Assembly (NCBI RefSeq): GCF_014904755.1
Contig: NZ_JACZFQ010000016.1
Span: 37,286-101,285, forward strand
Length of the DNA: 64,000 bases
Origin: Neoluteolibacter marinus
Lineage (GTDB): Bacteria; Verrucomicrobiota; Verrucomicrobiia; Verrucomicrobiales; Akkermansiaceae
Direction of reading: 5' to 3'
Shown: positions 57,550 to 64,000 of the stretch, in pieces
How positions within the stretch are numbered: position 1 is the stretch's first letter
How the letters are laid out: every line of letters starts with the position of its first letter
Position numbers and translations under genes: made by a program
Notes under the pieces: generated by a model
What the model saw: the letters and a program-made list of their open reading frames with translations, nothing else
Databases searched by the model: none
What the model was told of the DNA's origin: nothing

Positions 57550-57622
57550 GCGAGGATAGCTCAGTTGGTAGAGCAGTTGGCTTTTAACCAATTGGTCCTG
57601 GGTTCGAGTCCCAGTCCTCGTA
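57550..57622 (+). tRNA. tRNA-Lys (anticodon TTT)
   Basis: A 73-base cloverleaf: acceptor GCGAGGA with TCCTCGT (first pair G-T), D stem GCTC/GAGC, anticodon stem GTTGG/CCAAT with loop CTTTTAA, variable loop TGGTC, T arm CTGGG-TTCGAGT-CCCAG, discriminator A. CCA is not encoded. Confidence 0.97.
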
Positions 57623-58166
57623 CTTTCTGCAACTTGCTTGATTTGAGCTGGTTTTGGTTCGGTGGGTTTTTAGTTTCGTCGCCCTGGTGAATCCGCGGTA
57701 GCCACCCTGCGAGTGGTCCAAGTCGCAAGGTCTTGTTGGGTTTGGATGGGCTAACCAGATTCCGCGCGAACCTTCCTTGGGCAAGGGCTTCCTCCGTTGC
57801 TTGGATTCTTCATTCTTGGTAGCGCTACGCCTGTCGTAATCGCGCATCAAGAGGTCGTGAGGTGCTCCGAAGAGGAATAGGCTGAATTCCGCCGGATGAT
57901 CCGGCACGGGATGCTCTTCCAAGATGTTGTTTGCCCGGACTTCACCGAAGGCGAGCGTGACCAAACTATCAGCCACGCTGATCAAGGCGTGGCTGGCTGA
58001 TCCTCCCCAGTGGCCTTGTTGCGTAAGGCCGGAGGTGTTAGTGAGTGACCAGAGAGTCAACGCTGAGCAAGCGGTGACTACCGCCCGTTGGATGTGACGT
58101 TGACCGATCGGTTCCAGCAACTTGCCGACGCCGCTCAATGGAACGCGGGTGTGGCGTGGGCGAGAC
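57623..58166. other. 544-base lower-GC stretch between tRNA-Lys and the nan cluster
   Basis: No confident gene. A minus-strand open frame runs from a TTG at 58138; its middle part (FSLFLFGAPHDLLMRDYD, GEVRANNILEEHP) has some protein-like character, but the frame runs through the tRNA and no family is recognised. The stretch is lower in GC than its neighbours. It may hold a decayed gene or the edge of an inserted segment. Confidence 0.4.
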
Positions 58167-59432
58167 TCAAACCCTGCGGTGGACCAGGTGAACTGGAGAA
58201 GGGATCACGACTTCTTGTTCATGCCCGAAACCATCAACGTGGCCTCCGCGCGGCTCGTTTTGGCTCAGGATCGGCAGACCGGGTTCCAGGCTGAGTTGAT
58301 GGCAGCGCCAGAGCGCCCGGGGGTGGTGGAAGAAGGACTTCCAGAGCGATCCCTTGAGGGTGTTGGCGGGCACGCCGTCGCGGCGGAGGTAGCCGAACCA
58401 GTCGCCGTGTTGCGGATCGGCGAAGTGGCGGAAGGACCATTCGCGGAGCTGCTCGTGACGCTGGAGATGCAAGGGGTCGCCGGTTTGGCGGTAGGCCATC
58501 AGGGTGGCGATCAGGGCCTCGTCGTGGGGCCACCAGAATTTCATGTCGTGCCAGTATTCCTGGACCGGCTTGCCATAAACGTCGCGGAAGTAGAACAGGC
58601 CGCCGTGCTCCGGGTCCCAGCCGCGCTCCCACATCCAGCCGAGGATGCGGCAGCCGAGCTGGCGCAGGGACTCATCGTCGCGGTGGGCGGCTTCCTCGAG
58701 GATGAACCAGGCCGCCTCGATGGCGTGGCCGGGGTTGAGGGTGCGGCCGTCGAAGTGGTCGACGATCGAGCCGTCGGGCGCGACGTTCTCCATCACGACC
58801 TGGAGGTCCTCCTTCACGAAGAGCCGCTGAATGTCGTCGAGGCAGCGGTCGATCCAGCGGGTGAAGCCGGGGTCGTCGCCGAGGTGCTTGCGAAGCTCTT
58901 GGGCGGTGACCAGCGCGATCATGCGCGGGCCGATGCCCTCCATCGGCCTGGCGCCGGTGAACTTCGCTGGCATCCGGCCGGGAGTGAAGTTCCAGTCGGT
59001 GAAGCGGTCGAACCAGTGCCGAGCCTTGTCGGCGGAATCCCCGCTGCCGGTGGCGGCGGCGTGGGCGGCGAAGGCGATGGCGGCGAAACTTTCGCTGTAA
59101 GCGTAGCGGCGCTTGCGCAGCGGGGTGCCGTCGCGGGCGACGTGGAAAAACATCCGCCCGTCGGCGGGATCAATGCATTTTTCCTCGAGGAAACGCAGGC
59201 CTCTCTCGGCCCAGGCCAGCCACTCGGGGCGACGCTCGTGTTCGAGGTAGAGGGTGAGCAGCATCCAGCTCATGCGGCCCTGCGCCCACACCGACTTGTC
59301 GCTGTCGACCAGCGAGCCGTCGCGGTCGAAGCAGTGGAGGAAGCCGCCGTGCTGGTCGTCAATGGCGCGCGGGAACCAGAACGGCAGGCAGTCCCTGAAG
59401 AGTTGGTCGTGATAGAAGGCTGCGAGGTCCAT
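58167..59432 (-). CDS. AGE-family epimerase (N-acylglucosamine 2-epimerase-like)
   Basis: A 421-residue (alpha/alpha)6-barrel enzyme of the AGE/renin-binding family, likely ManNAc to GlcNAc epimerase in sialic-acid breakdown. Blocks: KSVWAQGRMSWMLLTLY near 45, LNPGHAIEAAWFILEEA near 230 with the catalytic His, GLFYFRDVYGKP, KFWWPHDEALIATL near 295 with the second His, and SFFHHPRALWRCHQLS near 380. About 38 residues follow the usual family end and look like read-through. The ATG shares one base with the nanA stop (TGATG). Confidence 0.88.
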   Translation of the reverse strand: MDLAAFYHDQLFRDCLPFWFPRAIDDQHGGFLHCFDRDGSLVDSDKSVWAQGRMSWMLLTLYLEHERRPEWLAWAERGLRFLEEKCIDPADGRMFFHVARDGTPLRKRRYAYSESFAAIAFAAHAAATGSGDSADKARHWFDRFTDWNFTPGRMPAKFTGARPMEGIGPRMIALVTAQELRKHLGDDPGFTRWIDRCLDDIQRLFVKEDLQVVMENVAPDGSIVDHFDGRTLNPGHAIEAAWFILEEAAHRDDESLRQLGCRILGWMWERGWDPEHGGLFYFRDVYGKPVQEYWHDMKFWWPHDEALIATLMAYRQTGDPLHLQRHEQLREWSFRHFADPQHGDWFGYLRRDGVPANTLKGSLWKSFFHHPRALWRCHQLSLEPGLPILSQNEPRGGHVDGFGHEQEVVIPSPVHLVHRRV

Positions 59433-60385
59433 CAGCCGTGGACGGTTTGGCTCTCACGGGAAAGCGGGCGGGCGCCCCACTCGTCGAAGCCAAGCTGCGA
59501 AAGACGCTCCATCAGGGTGTCGACCTGTGCCGTCGTGGGATTGTCGAGCGGCAGGCGGGCCGGGCCGACGGGCACGCCGAGGCGGGCCATCAGCGCCTTG
59601 GCGGTGCCGAGGAAGCCGGTGGCGGCGATCGCGTCGATCATGGCGACCGACCGCGATTGCAGGCGGCGGGCTTCGTCCAGGTCGCCGCGGCCGAAGGCAG
59701 CCATCAGGTCCTGATAGAGGCGCGGCGCCCAGTTGTAGGTGGAGCCGACGCCGCCGCGGGCGCCGGTGGCGAGGGCGCCGAGCAGGGTCTCGTCGACGCC
59801 CCAGGGCAGGTCGAAGCGCTCGCCGGCGGCATCGAGCGAGCGGCGGTAGGAGGCCAGGTCGGGGTTGGTGAACTTCACCCCGGCGAGGGTGGGGATCCTT
59901 GCGGCGGCCTCGGCGAGGAAGAGCTCGACCGGAAACGACACGCCGGTGAGGGCGGGGATGTCGTAGTAGTAGAAGGGGGTGGACGGTGCGGCGGCGGCGA
60001 TGGCCGCGCAGCAGCCGACCAGCGAGGCAAGGCTACCAGGTTTGTAGTAGGAGGGTGCGAGGGCGCTGATCGCGACCAGGCCGAGTTCGCCGGCGCGGGC
60101 GGCGAGCAGACGCGAGTCCTCAAGGCAGTTCGAGCCGACGTGGGCGATGACCGCGATCCCGTGCTGCTTGCCGGCTCCGGCCCAGGCCTCGAAGAGGGTG
60201 AGCTTTTCACGGCAGGTCAGCGAGTGCGACTCGCCGGTCGAGCCGGTGATGAAGACCGTGCGGATGCCGTTGGCGGCGAGGAAGGCGGCCTGGACGGGGA
60301 CGACTTCCGGGGCCAGGGAACCGTCCGGGTGGAAGGGCGAATGGGTGGCGGCGACGAGCTCGTGGAGCGGCGGGATGGGCGTCAT
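59432..60385 (-). CDS. N-acetylneuraminate lyase-like class I aldolase (DHDPS superfamily)
   Basis: A 317-residue TIM-barrel aldolase. GSTGESHSLT near 48 is the carboxylate-binding GxTGE loop; YYYDIPALTG near 137 gives the conserved tyrosine; GVKFTNPDL near 165 gives the Schiff-base lysine. IPALTG is close to NanA (IPALSG) and argues for sialic-acid lyase, giving ManNAc and pyruvate, rather than dihydrodipicolinate synthase. ATG at 60385. It is flanked by an AGE epimerase and an MFS transporter in one operon, the context of a nanA/nanL gene. Confidence 0.9.
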   Translation of the reverse strand: MTPIPPLHELVAATHSPFHPDGSLAPEVVPVQAAFLAANGIRTVFITGSTGESHSLTCREKLTLFEAWAGAGKQHGIAVIAHVGSNCLEDSRLLAARAGELGLVAISALAPSYYKPGSLASLVGCCAAIAAAAPSTPFYYYDIPALTGVSFPVELFLAEAAARIPTLAGVKFTNPDLASYRRSLDAAGERFDLPWGVDETLLGALATGARGGVGSTYNWAPRLYQDLMAAFGRGDLDEARRLQSRSVAMIDAIAATGFLGTAKALMARLGVPVGPARLPLDNPTTAQVDTLMERLSQLGFDEWGARPLSRESQTVHG

Positions 60386-60389
60386 GGGT

Positions 60390-61646
60390 TCAGGTGGAAA
60401 GCGGTTCGGTGTCGCGGGGCCGGATGAAGAGGACCAGGACGACGGCGAGCACGGCGGCGCCGGCAAAGATGCTGAAGATCCCGAACAGCGGGACTTGGTG
60501 GTCGCGCAGCACGCCGAAGCCGTAGTCGGCGAAGCCGCCGCAGCTGATGCTGACGAAGTTCATCAGGCCGTAGCCGGTGGCCCGCAGCTCCGGCCGCGCG
60601 ATCTGGCAGAGGATCGGCATGTTGTTGGCATCGAAGAAGCCGTAGCCGAGCCCGAACAGGATGAGGAAGGCGATGGCGACCCCGAGCTGGCCGGTTTGCG
60701 GGGAGTAGCCGACGCCGAACATGGCCGGGACGATGGCGGCCATGCCGATGGCGCTGATGTAGATCCGGCCGCGCGGGCTCTTCTGCATCCAGCGGTCGGC
60801 GAGGAAGCCGCCGAGGATGGCGCCGGCGATGGCCGCGAGCTGCCAGTAGAGGGTGGCGGACACGCCGGCCTTACCCTGGCCGATGCCGAACTCGGCCTTG
60901 AGGATGGCGGGCATCCAGTCGCGCACCACCCAGCCGGCGAGGGCCGGCAGGGTGAAGTAGAACACCAGCAGGATGAAGGAGCGGTTGGTGAGGAGTTCTG
61001 CGAGCGCGGCAAGGGGCGAGGTCCGCGGGCGGGCGGGTGCCTCTGCTTGTTGCGGGGGATTTTTCAGCAGCAGAAACAGGGGCACGGCGTAGGCAATGCC
61101 GATCAGCCCGCAGACGTCGAAGGCCCAGCGCCAGCCGAGGTTGGGCGAGGAGGCCGCGTAGCCGCTGAATCCGCCGATGATGACGCCGACGTAGATGCCC
61201 ATCTGGTGGAGGCCGACGGCCTTCGAGCGGGTGTTGCCGCGGTGGAAGTCGGCGATGAGGGCCAGCGCGGCGGGGATGTAGAGCGCCTCGCTGATGCCCA
61301 TTACCGCGCGGGTCGCGAGCAGCTGGTCATAGGTGGTGACGTGGCCGGTGGCCCAGGTCACGAGGGACCAGACGAAGAGGCTGCCGGCGACGACGTGGCG
61401 GCGGCTGAAGCGGTCGGCGAGGTAGCCGCCGATCGGGCTGAGGATGGCGTAGGTCCACTTGAAGAGGGCGAGGACCTTGCCCCAGTTCGCCTCCGCTTCG
61501 ATGCCCGGAATGTCCTGCATCATCGAGAACTTCATCGAGGCCAGCATCTGGCGGTCGAGGTAGTTCAGCAGGGCGACGGGCACCAGCAGGGCGACCACCA
61601 GCCAGGCCTGGCGTCGCAGCGCGGGAGTGGCGAATCCGGTGTCCAT
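60390..61646 (-). CDS. MFS transporter, sialic acid/hexuronate type
   Basis: A 418-residue transporter with 12 helices of the ACS (anion:cation symporter) branch: VALLNYLDRQMLAS near 26, FKWTYAILSPIGGYLADRFSRR near 62 with the MFS motif A, RAVMGISEALYIPAAL near 113, GWRWAFDVCGLIG near 173. In the Bacteroides nanLET cluster the MFS protein NanT has this place. It is 4 bases upstream of the lyase gene and follows the mutarotase gene as TGAATG, so all are one transcript. Confidence 0.9.
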   Translation of the reverse strand: MDTGFATPALRRQAWLVVALLVPVALLNYLDRQMLASMKFSMMQDIPGIEAEANWGKVLALFKWTYAILSPIGGYLADRFSRRHVVAGSLFVWSLVTWATGHVTTYDQLLATRAVMGISEALYIPAALALIADFHRGNTRSKAVGLHQMGIYVGVIIGGFSGYAASSPNLGWRWAFDVCGLIGIAYAVPLFLLLKNPPQQAEAPARPRTSPLAALAELLTNRSFILLVFYFTLPALAGWVVRDWMPAILKAEFGIGQGKAGVSATLYWQLAAIAGAILGGFLADRWMQKSPRGRIYISAIGMAAIVPAMFGVGYSPQTGQLGVAIAFLILFGLGYGFFDANNMPILCQIARPELRATGYGLMNFVSISCGGFADYGFGVLRDHQVPLFGIFSIFAGAAVLAVVLVLFIRPRDTEPLST

Positions 61647-62714
61647 TCAGGGGGCCGGTTGAAGGAGGAAGACGCGCGGGGTGCGGACGCCGGGTTTCAC
61701 CTCGCCATTGAAGAAGATGAAGCCGCCGTCCCAGGGGGCGGTCGGCAGGGTCACCGGGGCCGGGAAGTCGAGGCGGCCGGCTTCCGACCAGCTGTTGTGC
61801 GCGACGTCGTAGCGGAGGATGTCGCGCGGGAAGCCGGGGTGATCGGCGGGTGAAGCCAATCCGGTCTGGGAGCCGTCGTCACCGGAGACGAGGAAAATCG
61901 CATTTCCCGCAACCGGGGCGGGCGAGGCGGCGGCAGTGGCGGCCCGCGGTGGATCGGCGAGACGGGTCCAGGAGCCGTCGGCGAATTTCCATGCGTCCTT
62001 GAGGTAGCGGCGCTGTGGTTCTCCCTCTTCGTTCGGGGAGAGCGAGCAGCCGCCGATCACGAAGAAGGCTCCATTGACTGCAGCAGCCGTGGCGAGGATG
62101 CGGCCGTCACCCGGAATCGTCGGGAGAACCTGCCAGCCGCGTTCCCGGTCTTCGAGGTCGAGCATCCAATGGCCCGGGGTGGCACGGGTGGCGTCGGGAC
62201 TTTCGATGCCGCCACAGAGGTGGACCTGCTGGCCGACGAGGGCGCCGGCCATCTGGGCAAGCGGACGGGGCAGCTCCGGCATGGCTACGAGAACCGGCTT
62301 GCCGGAGTCGTCGAGACGCAGCCGCGAGACCTTGCGGGAATGGGTCGAGGCATTGCCGCCGCCGATCAGGAGGATGCCATCCGGCGTGGTGAGCGAGACC
62401 CCGTAGCCGGAGGGCTCAGGGAGCTTGCCGATGCGTTTCCAGGTGGCTCCGGAGGCGATCAGGTCGAGGGCGAGAATCTGGTCGTGCCAGACCTTTTTTC
62501 CTCCGTCCCACGGCATCACCCCGTCGGGAAAGTTTGCACCGCCGGCGGCAATCAGGTGACCGCGGTGGATGCCGCAGAAGGCCCCGGCAAAGCCATGGGC
62601 GTCGGGGACATCGGGCAGGCTGCTCACCCGCACGGGTTGCGCGGATGCCGGTGCCGCGGCGACCAGCGTGGCGGCAAGCAGGGGACGGGTGATGGAGCGG
62701 GACACAGGTGGCAT
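61647..62714 (-). CDS. Cyclically permuted mutarotase, NanM-like kelch protein
   Basis: A 355-residue periplasmic six-bladed kelch propeller with signal peptide (TRPLLAATLVAAAPASA). Repeats: HLIAAGGANFPDG, GILLIGGGNAS, VHLCGGIESPDA, FFVIGGCSLSPNE, IFLVSGDDGS, with VWHDQILALDL and ETPYxxR-like stretches. It matches the permuted mutarotase family containing NanM, which equilibrates sialic acid anomers before uptake. First gene of the minus-strand operon and divergent from the regulator. Confidence 0.88.
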   Translation of the reverse strand: MPPVSRSITRPLLAATLVAAAPASAQPVRVSSLPDVPDAHGFAGAFCGIHRGHLIAAGGANFPDGVMPWDGGKKVWHDQILALDLIASGATWKRIGKLPEPSGYGVSLTTPDGILLIGGGNASTHSRKVSRLRLDDSGKPVLVAMPELPRPLAQMAGALVGQQVHLCGGIESPDATRATPGHWMLDLEDRERGWQVLPTIPGDGRILATAAAVNGAFFVIGGCSLSPNEEGEPQRRYLKDAWKFADGSWTRLADPPRAATAAASPAPVAGNAIFLVSGDDGSQTGLASPADHPGFPRDILRYDVAHNSWSEAGRLDFPAPVTLPTAPWDGGFIFFNGEVKPGVRTPRVFLLQPAP

Positions 62715-62858
62715 TCCGATGAAAAGCGGTGCGAGTGGGAAGCATTAAGCGCAATGACGGGCGGGCGAGGAAGGCGGGTCGGGTGGTTGGAAAAGAAAAC
62801 CAGTTCGGGTGGGCGACTTGAAACTTGCCGGGACCGGGATTGGCGGGAAACTGGCTCC
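62715..62858. promoter_or_regulatory. Divergent control region of the nan-type cluster
   Basis: 144 bases between the operon and its likely regulator. TGGTT-N9-AACCA at 62784-62802 is a symmetric candidate operator; a second, CATT-N6-AATG, lies at about 62742-62755. No strong -35/-10 pair is clear. Confidence 0.4.
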
Positions 62859-63944
62859 ATGACCGCTTCCCCCATGCCTTCGCGCGGCAACCTCGTGGCC
62901 GAGTGCGTGCGGGTGATGCAGCTGAGGATCGCCGCGGGGGAGTGGCGAGGGCTCTTGCCGGGAGAGCGCCGGCTGGCCGAGGCGCTGCAGGTCGGCCGCG
63001 ACACGGTGCGGCTGGCGGTCCAACAGCTGGAGCGCGAAGGGGTGCTGGGAACCGCCGAGGCCGGCAGCCGGCGTCGTATCGTCGGCGCGCCATTGGCGGA
63101 ACAAGGAATCGACAAGTGGCCGTTGCGGATCGGGCTGTTAGCCCACCGGCGGCTGGAACAGCTACCGCAACCGGTGCTGTTGGAGATCGACCGGATCCGT
63201 GACGCGTTGGCCGGCCGGAACGGTTCACTGGAGGTTTTCGCGCCGGCTTGGTACGAGCAGCGCAATCCGGCCAAGCGGCTCGCGGCGATGGTGGCGGACG
63301 AGCGCTGCAGTGCCTGGGTCCTGTTGCGCTCGAGTGCGGCGGTGCAGGAATGGTTCAGCCGCAGCGGCCGGCCATGTCTGATCCGCGGCTACCCGCACCC
63401 GGGGATCGATTTGCCGCACCTGGACGTCGACTGGCACGCCACCGCGCGCCATGCGGCCGGGCGCTTGTGGCGGATGGGGCACCGGCGGGTCGCCGTCCTG
63501 TCGCCGGCCGAGCCGCTGAAGGGCGTGGAAGCCGCGGTGCGCGGGGTGATGGAGCTCGGCGAGCCGGGATTTGAAGCCACCACGCTGGTCGAGGATGGTA
63601 GCACGGCCGGGGTGATCCGGGTCCTGCGGCGGGCCTTGAAGTTCAGTCCGGCACCGAGCGCGATCCTGGCGACCCGGCCGCGGCAGGCGGCAACGGCGCT
63701 GACCTGGCTGGCTAGCCAGGGCGTCAAGGTGCCCCAGGACCTCAGTCTGATCTGTCTGGCCTGGGAGCCTTTCCTGGATCACCTGGTGCCGGAAATCAGC
63801 GGCTACCGCATCGATCCCGAAGCCGTCGCGAAGCTGGTCGTGCGGCGGCTCGAGCGGCTGGCGGCCGGCGACACCAATCCGGGCGGCAACGCGTGGATCT
63901 CGCCGCTGACGGTGAAGGGGGAGTCGGTGGGTCCGGCCGCTTGA
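62859..63944 (+). CDS. GntR-type DNA-binding / LacI-type effector hybrid regulator
   Basis: A 361-residue regulator. Residues 8-72 are a GntR winged helix (LVAECVRVMQLRIAAGEW, LPGERRLAEALQVGRDTVRLAVQQLEREG in parts: RRLAEALQVGRDTVR). The rest (about 85-355) is a periplasmic-binding-like ligand domain of the LacI/GalR type: RIGLLAHRRLEQ, AAGRLWRMGHRRVAVLSPAE, LKFSPAPSAILATRP, KVPQDLSLICLAW. Start MTASPMPSRGNL at 62859 (or 62874). Divergent position implies control of the sialic-acid genes, with the effector a sugar such as Neu5Ac or ManNAc. Confidence 0.9.
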   Translation: MTASPMPSRGNLVAECVRVMQLRIAAGEWRGLLPGERRLAEALQVGRDTVRLAVQQLEREGVLGTAEAGSRRRIVGAPLAEQGIDKWPLRIGLLAHRRLEQLPQPVLLEIDRIRDALAGRNGSLEVFAPAWYEQRNPAKRLAAMVADERCSAWVLLRSSAAVQEWFSRSGRPCLIRGYPHPGIDLPHLDVDWHATARHAAGRLWRMGHRRVAVLSPAEPLKGVEAAVRGVMELGEPGFEATTLVEDGSTAGVIRVLRRALKFSPAPSAILATRPRQAATALTWLASQGVKVPQDLSLICLAWEPFLDHLVPEISGYRIDPEAVAKLVVRRLERLAAGDTNPGGNAWISPLTVKGESVGPAA

Positions 63945-64000
63945 CGGGCAATAAAGAAGGGGCGCACCCCGCGAGGGATGCGCGCCGTTCCCCGATGGCG
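63945..64000 (+). other. Imperfect hairpin after the regulator gene
   Basis: GGCGCA facing TGCGCGCC near 63959-63988 forms an imperfect stem. No T-run is visible before the window ends, so termination is uncertain. Confidence 0.35.

Noticed and set aside
57584..58138. 184-codon minus-strand frame beside and through tRNA-Lys
   Set aside because: It needs a TTG start, runs through the tRNA on its antisense strand (producing the well-known EDWDSNPG-type false peptide) and matches no family I know. Part of it looks protein-like, so a decayed gene cannot be excluded.
58150..58180. Possible second tRNA or att site on the minus strand
   Set aside because: Only a T-arm-like core is present. The T stem does not pair, no acceptor or anticodon arm can be folded, and its orientation is opposite to tRNA-Lys, so it is not a simple att duplication.

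Overview
The window looks like the chromosome of a Verrucomicrobiota bacterium, most likely of the Verrucomicrobiales (Luteolibacter/Haloferula-like). The evidence is high GC, a PVC-type membrane-bound dehydrogenase/HEAT protein with an Asn-Pro-rich start, a PEP-CTERM protein, HAF-repeat and PQQ-like propeller proteins, an exported sulfatase, the kdsB-pyrG overlap that I also recall from Chlamydia, and starts that mostly lack a Shine-Dalgarno sequence. The assignment is an inference from gene content; no 16S rRNA gene is present.

Layout. 1-3.7 kb: a truncated dehydrogenase/HEAT protein and a GldA-like ABC ATPase. 3.8-8.1 kb: sucA-sucB, the E1 and E2 of 2-oxoglutarate dehydrogenase; the E2 has two lipoyl domains and no visible E3-binding domain. 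8.2-10.2 kb: an amidase, a YkgJ-type cysteine-cluster protein and a PEP-CTERM protein. 10.3-12.7 kb: ilvB-ilvN. 13-16.6 kb: a sugar dehydrogenase, then a YqeY-IspD-M16 peptidase operon. 16.7-19.5 kb: a lipoprotein peptidase-like protein, a HAF-repeat protein and a DUF3592-like protein. 19.6-25.7 kb: an ABC-2 exporter whose permease and ATPase are separated by about 4.5 kb holding a tautomerase, an HxlR regulator and a large metallopeptidase-vWA protein. 25.7-33.5 kb: a PQQ-like propeller, EF-G, a BaiN-type flavoprotein, pyrG-kdsB and small proteins. 33.6-38.8 kb: a sodium/solute symporter, then dnaA-dnaN with an AT-rich upstream region. 38.8-46.2 kb: an Opp/Dpp-type ATPase, der, pgsA, a GntP permease, an EF-hand protein, cdsA and dxr. 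46.3-52.5 kb: a sulfatase, an MsbA-like exporter, a GYF_2-AIM24 fusion, small membrane proteins and a MenF-like enzyme. 52.5-57.6 kb: nusA-infB-rbfA, a HAD hydrolase and tRNA-Lys(UUU). 58.2-64 kb: a sialic-acid type catabolic cluster (NanM-like mutarotase, MFS transporter, NanA-like lyase, AGE epimerase) with a divergent GntR/LacI hybrid regulator.

How the genes fit together. Most of the window is housekeeping: TCA cycle, branched-chain amino acids, the MEP isoprenoid pathway (ispD and dxr), phospholipids (cdsA and pgsA), LPS Kdo activation (kdsB), nucleotide synthesis, replication and translation. The accessory layer suggests a glycan or polymer degrader: sulfatase, sialic-acid genes, periplasmic sugar dehydrogenases, exported propellers and secreted peptidases. 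No phage, insertion sequence, CRISPR array or rRNA gene was seen. The most unusual items are the peptidase with a degenerate vWA domain and the exporter it separates, the E2 architecture, the regulated nan cluster beside an anomalous patch next to tRNA-Lys, and a recurring TAG-type -10 element placed almost at the start codon.
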